Assembly: GCA_937923125.1 (NCBI GenBank)
Contig: CALALK010000031.1
Location: 1 to 5,239 of the forward strand
From: an uncultured Carnobacterium sp.
GTDB taxonomy: Bacteria > Bacillota > Bacilli > Lactobacillales > Aerococcaceae
DNA length: 5,239 bases
Direction of reading: 5' to 3'
The notes beneath the pieces were generated by a model. The model was given only the letters and a program-made list of their open reading frames with translations, did no database searches and was not told the DNA's origin. The translations under genes were made by a program, and so were the position numbers. Below, one piece after another: positions 4,164 through 5,239 of this stretch. Position 1 is the first letter of the stretch; each line of letters starts with the position of its first letter.

Positions 4164-4940
4164 ATGAAATTTCATGAATTTGGAGACCATCACAATCCTC
4201 ATATTATATTAATTCATGGTGGAGGGAATTCGTGGTGGAATTATTTGCGACAAGCACGTTTTCTGTCAGATAAATACCATGTGATTTTACCAGTGCTAGA
4301 TGGTCATGGTGAGGAGTATCAAAAGGAGTATGTGTCCACTGAGCAATCTGCGCAGGAGCTTCTGAAGTATATAAGAAAGCATTGCAATGGGCATGTATTT
4401 GCGATTGGCGGAGTATCTCTTGGTGGACAAATAGTAATGGAGCTACTTTCGTTAGACTCTCATATAGCTGACAAAGCCATTATTGATGGAAGTCTCTGCA
4501 TTCCACAACCGAAATTGGCAAAAATGAGTCTCTTTTTTGTAAAATGTTTCGGGAAGTTAATGTTTGGTAGGGCAGCGTGTAAAATGCAATTGAAACTTAT
4601 GAGGAAGATGTATCCTAAGATGGCTTATCCAGAAGAATTAGAAAGGTACTATTTGGAGGATATGCCACGATTGCCCATCAAAACATTAGTAACGATTTAT
4701 AAAACCTATATGGCCAGTTATCATCTGAAACCAGCGATTTCAAATAGTTCAGCAGAGGTCCTCTATATTTATGGAGAAAAAGAAATGAAGTGCGTGAAGG
4801 AGTCGGCAAAACTATTTCAGAAAATGCATCCTAATTGTACTTTATATGAAGCAAAAGGATATAATCACGGATATTTATCCACTTATCTTCCGTTGGAGTG
4901 GATGGAACTAGTAACGCCTTTTTTAGAAAGAGAAGAGTAG
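4164..4940 (+). CDS. Alpha/beta-fold hydrolase, substrate unknown
   Basis: A 258-residue single-domain alpha/beta hydrolase. IILIHGGGNSWWNY (14-27) carries the HGGG oxyanion-hole motif after the first core strand. IGGVSLGGQ (81-89) is the nucleophile elbow with Ser85. YNHGYLS (233-239) supplies the likely catalytic His235. The expected acid in the YGEKE segment (203-207) is Glu207 (or Glu205) rather than the usual Asp. A basic, hydrophobic lid region (about 114-155, rich in K and M) could cover the active site. There is no signal peptide, so it is cytoplasmic. The start is ATG 4164, with GGGAG 7 nt upstream; the TTG codon just before it is too close. It lies 25 nt before a second hydrolase gene, so the two are probably co-transcribed. 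It could be an esterase, lipase-like or peptidase-like enzyme. Confidence 0.85.
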   Translation: MKFHEFGDHHNPHIILIHGGGNSWWNYLRQARFLSDKYHVILPVLDGHGEEYQKEYVSTEQSAQELLKYIRKHCNGHVFAIGGVSLGGQIVMELLSLDSHIADKAIIDGSLCIPQPKLAKMSLFFVKCFGKLMFGRAACKMQLKLMRKMYPKMAYPEELERYYLEDMPRLPIKTLVTIYKTYMASYHLKPAISNSSAEVLYIYGEKEMKCVKESAKLFQKMHPNCTLYEAKGYNHGYLSTYLPLEWMELVTPFLEREE

Positions 4941-4965
4941 CATTAAAAGGAAAGGAGGGCTAGCG

Positions 4966-5239
4966 ATGTCAATTACGAGTCATATTGTCCGTACGCTATT
5001 TACTATCGGGGATTTAAAGCGAGACTTGGGTTGGAAGAAACCAAGAAATGTAGATAGTGTCGAGAACATTAGCTACGCAGAAGATGACAAGTGGCATCTT
5101 CTGGATGTCTACCGTCCAAGAAAAGCGACGGGGCCCCTTCCTGTCATTGTCAATATTCACGGAGGCGCTTGGGTCTATGGGGATAAGAAGGTTTATGCTC
5201 CCTATTGTATGTATTTAGCTAGTCGTGGATTTGCAGTGA
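4966..5239 (+). CDS. HGGAW-type alpha/beta hydrolase (esterase/lipase-like), C-terminus cut by window edge
   Basis: A frame of 91 codons runs off the right edge. Translation begins MSITSHIVRTLFTIGDLKRD. LLDVYRP (45-51) followed by PVIVNIHGGAWVYGDKKVY (59-77) is the classic opening of the hormone-sensitive-lipase/BD-FAE type esterases: the strand before the oxyanion hole, then HGGAW at 65-69. YLASRGFAV matches the next conserved segment, YLASRGYxV. The catalytic Ser, Asp and His lie beyond the window. AAAGGAGG sits 7 nt before ATG 4966. It follows the previous hydrolase by 25 nt with no terminator between them, so the two probably form one unit. It is not a duplicate of its neighbour: the N-terminal layout differs. 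Carboxylesterase activity on short acyl esters is the likely general reaction; the substrate is unknown. Confidence 0.85.
   Translation, partial: MSITSHIVRTLFTIGDLKRDLGWKKPRNVDSVENISYAEDDKWHLLDVYRPRKATGPLPVIVNIHGGAWVYGDKKVYAPYCMYLASRGFAV

Overview
The window looks like a chromosomal segment of a low-GC Gram-positive bacterium (Firmicutes). It has AT-rich DNA, strong AGGAGG-type ribosome binding sites, consensus sigma-A promoters, intrinsic terminators with U-tracts, and ribosomal proteins L11, L1, L10 and L7/L12 of typical Firmicutes length. By remembered similarity these proteins look most like Lactobacillales (Enterococcaceae or Carnobacteriaceae relatives). That placement is an impression, not a computed result.

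The left part (1-1131) is on the minus strand. A gene truncated by the window edge encodes an integral-membrane methyltransferase of the isoprenylcysteine/phospholipid methyltransferase type (337 down to 1). An intrinsic terminator separates it from a compact two-gene operon: a three-helix membrane protein (1035-706) followed 6 nt later by a 64-residue XRE/Cro-type repressor (699-505). A consensus promoter drives this operon. Two copies of a 22-bp near-palindrome sit on the -35 box and the start site, which suggests autoregulation by the small repressor.

The stretch 1132-1489 holds no convincing protein gene. It contains short inverted and direct repeats and, at about 1298-1431, an elaborately foldable RNA. 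A long-range stem encloses two hairpins, one with a cUUCGg tetraloop, and a GNRA-capped hairpin follows. It resembles the 3'-end/right-end RNA (omega RNA) of IS200/IS605-type TnpB elements, but no tnpB is present, so it may be a remnant or an independent small RNA.

The centre (1490-4060) is the ribosomal stalk cluster in two transcription units: rplK-rplA (L11, L1) and rplJ-rplL (L10, L7/L12). Both carry RNA-level autoregulation signals. A matching asymmetric-loop motif, probably the L1-binding site, occurs twice: in front of rplK and again between rplK and rplA. The rplJ leader is a recognisable L10 leader ending in an attenuator-type terminator. The products act together in the ribosome, where L11, L10 and the L12 dimers form the GTPase-associated stalk and L1 forms the opposite stalk. 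The usual secE-nusG genes are not upstream of rplK here.

The right part (4061-5239) holds two tandem plus-strand alpha/beta hydrolases. The first (258 aa) has a GVSLG nucleophile elbow. The second is an HGGAW-type esterase cut by the window end. They are probably co-transcribed and their substrates cannot be read from the sequence.
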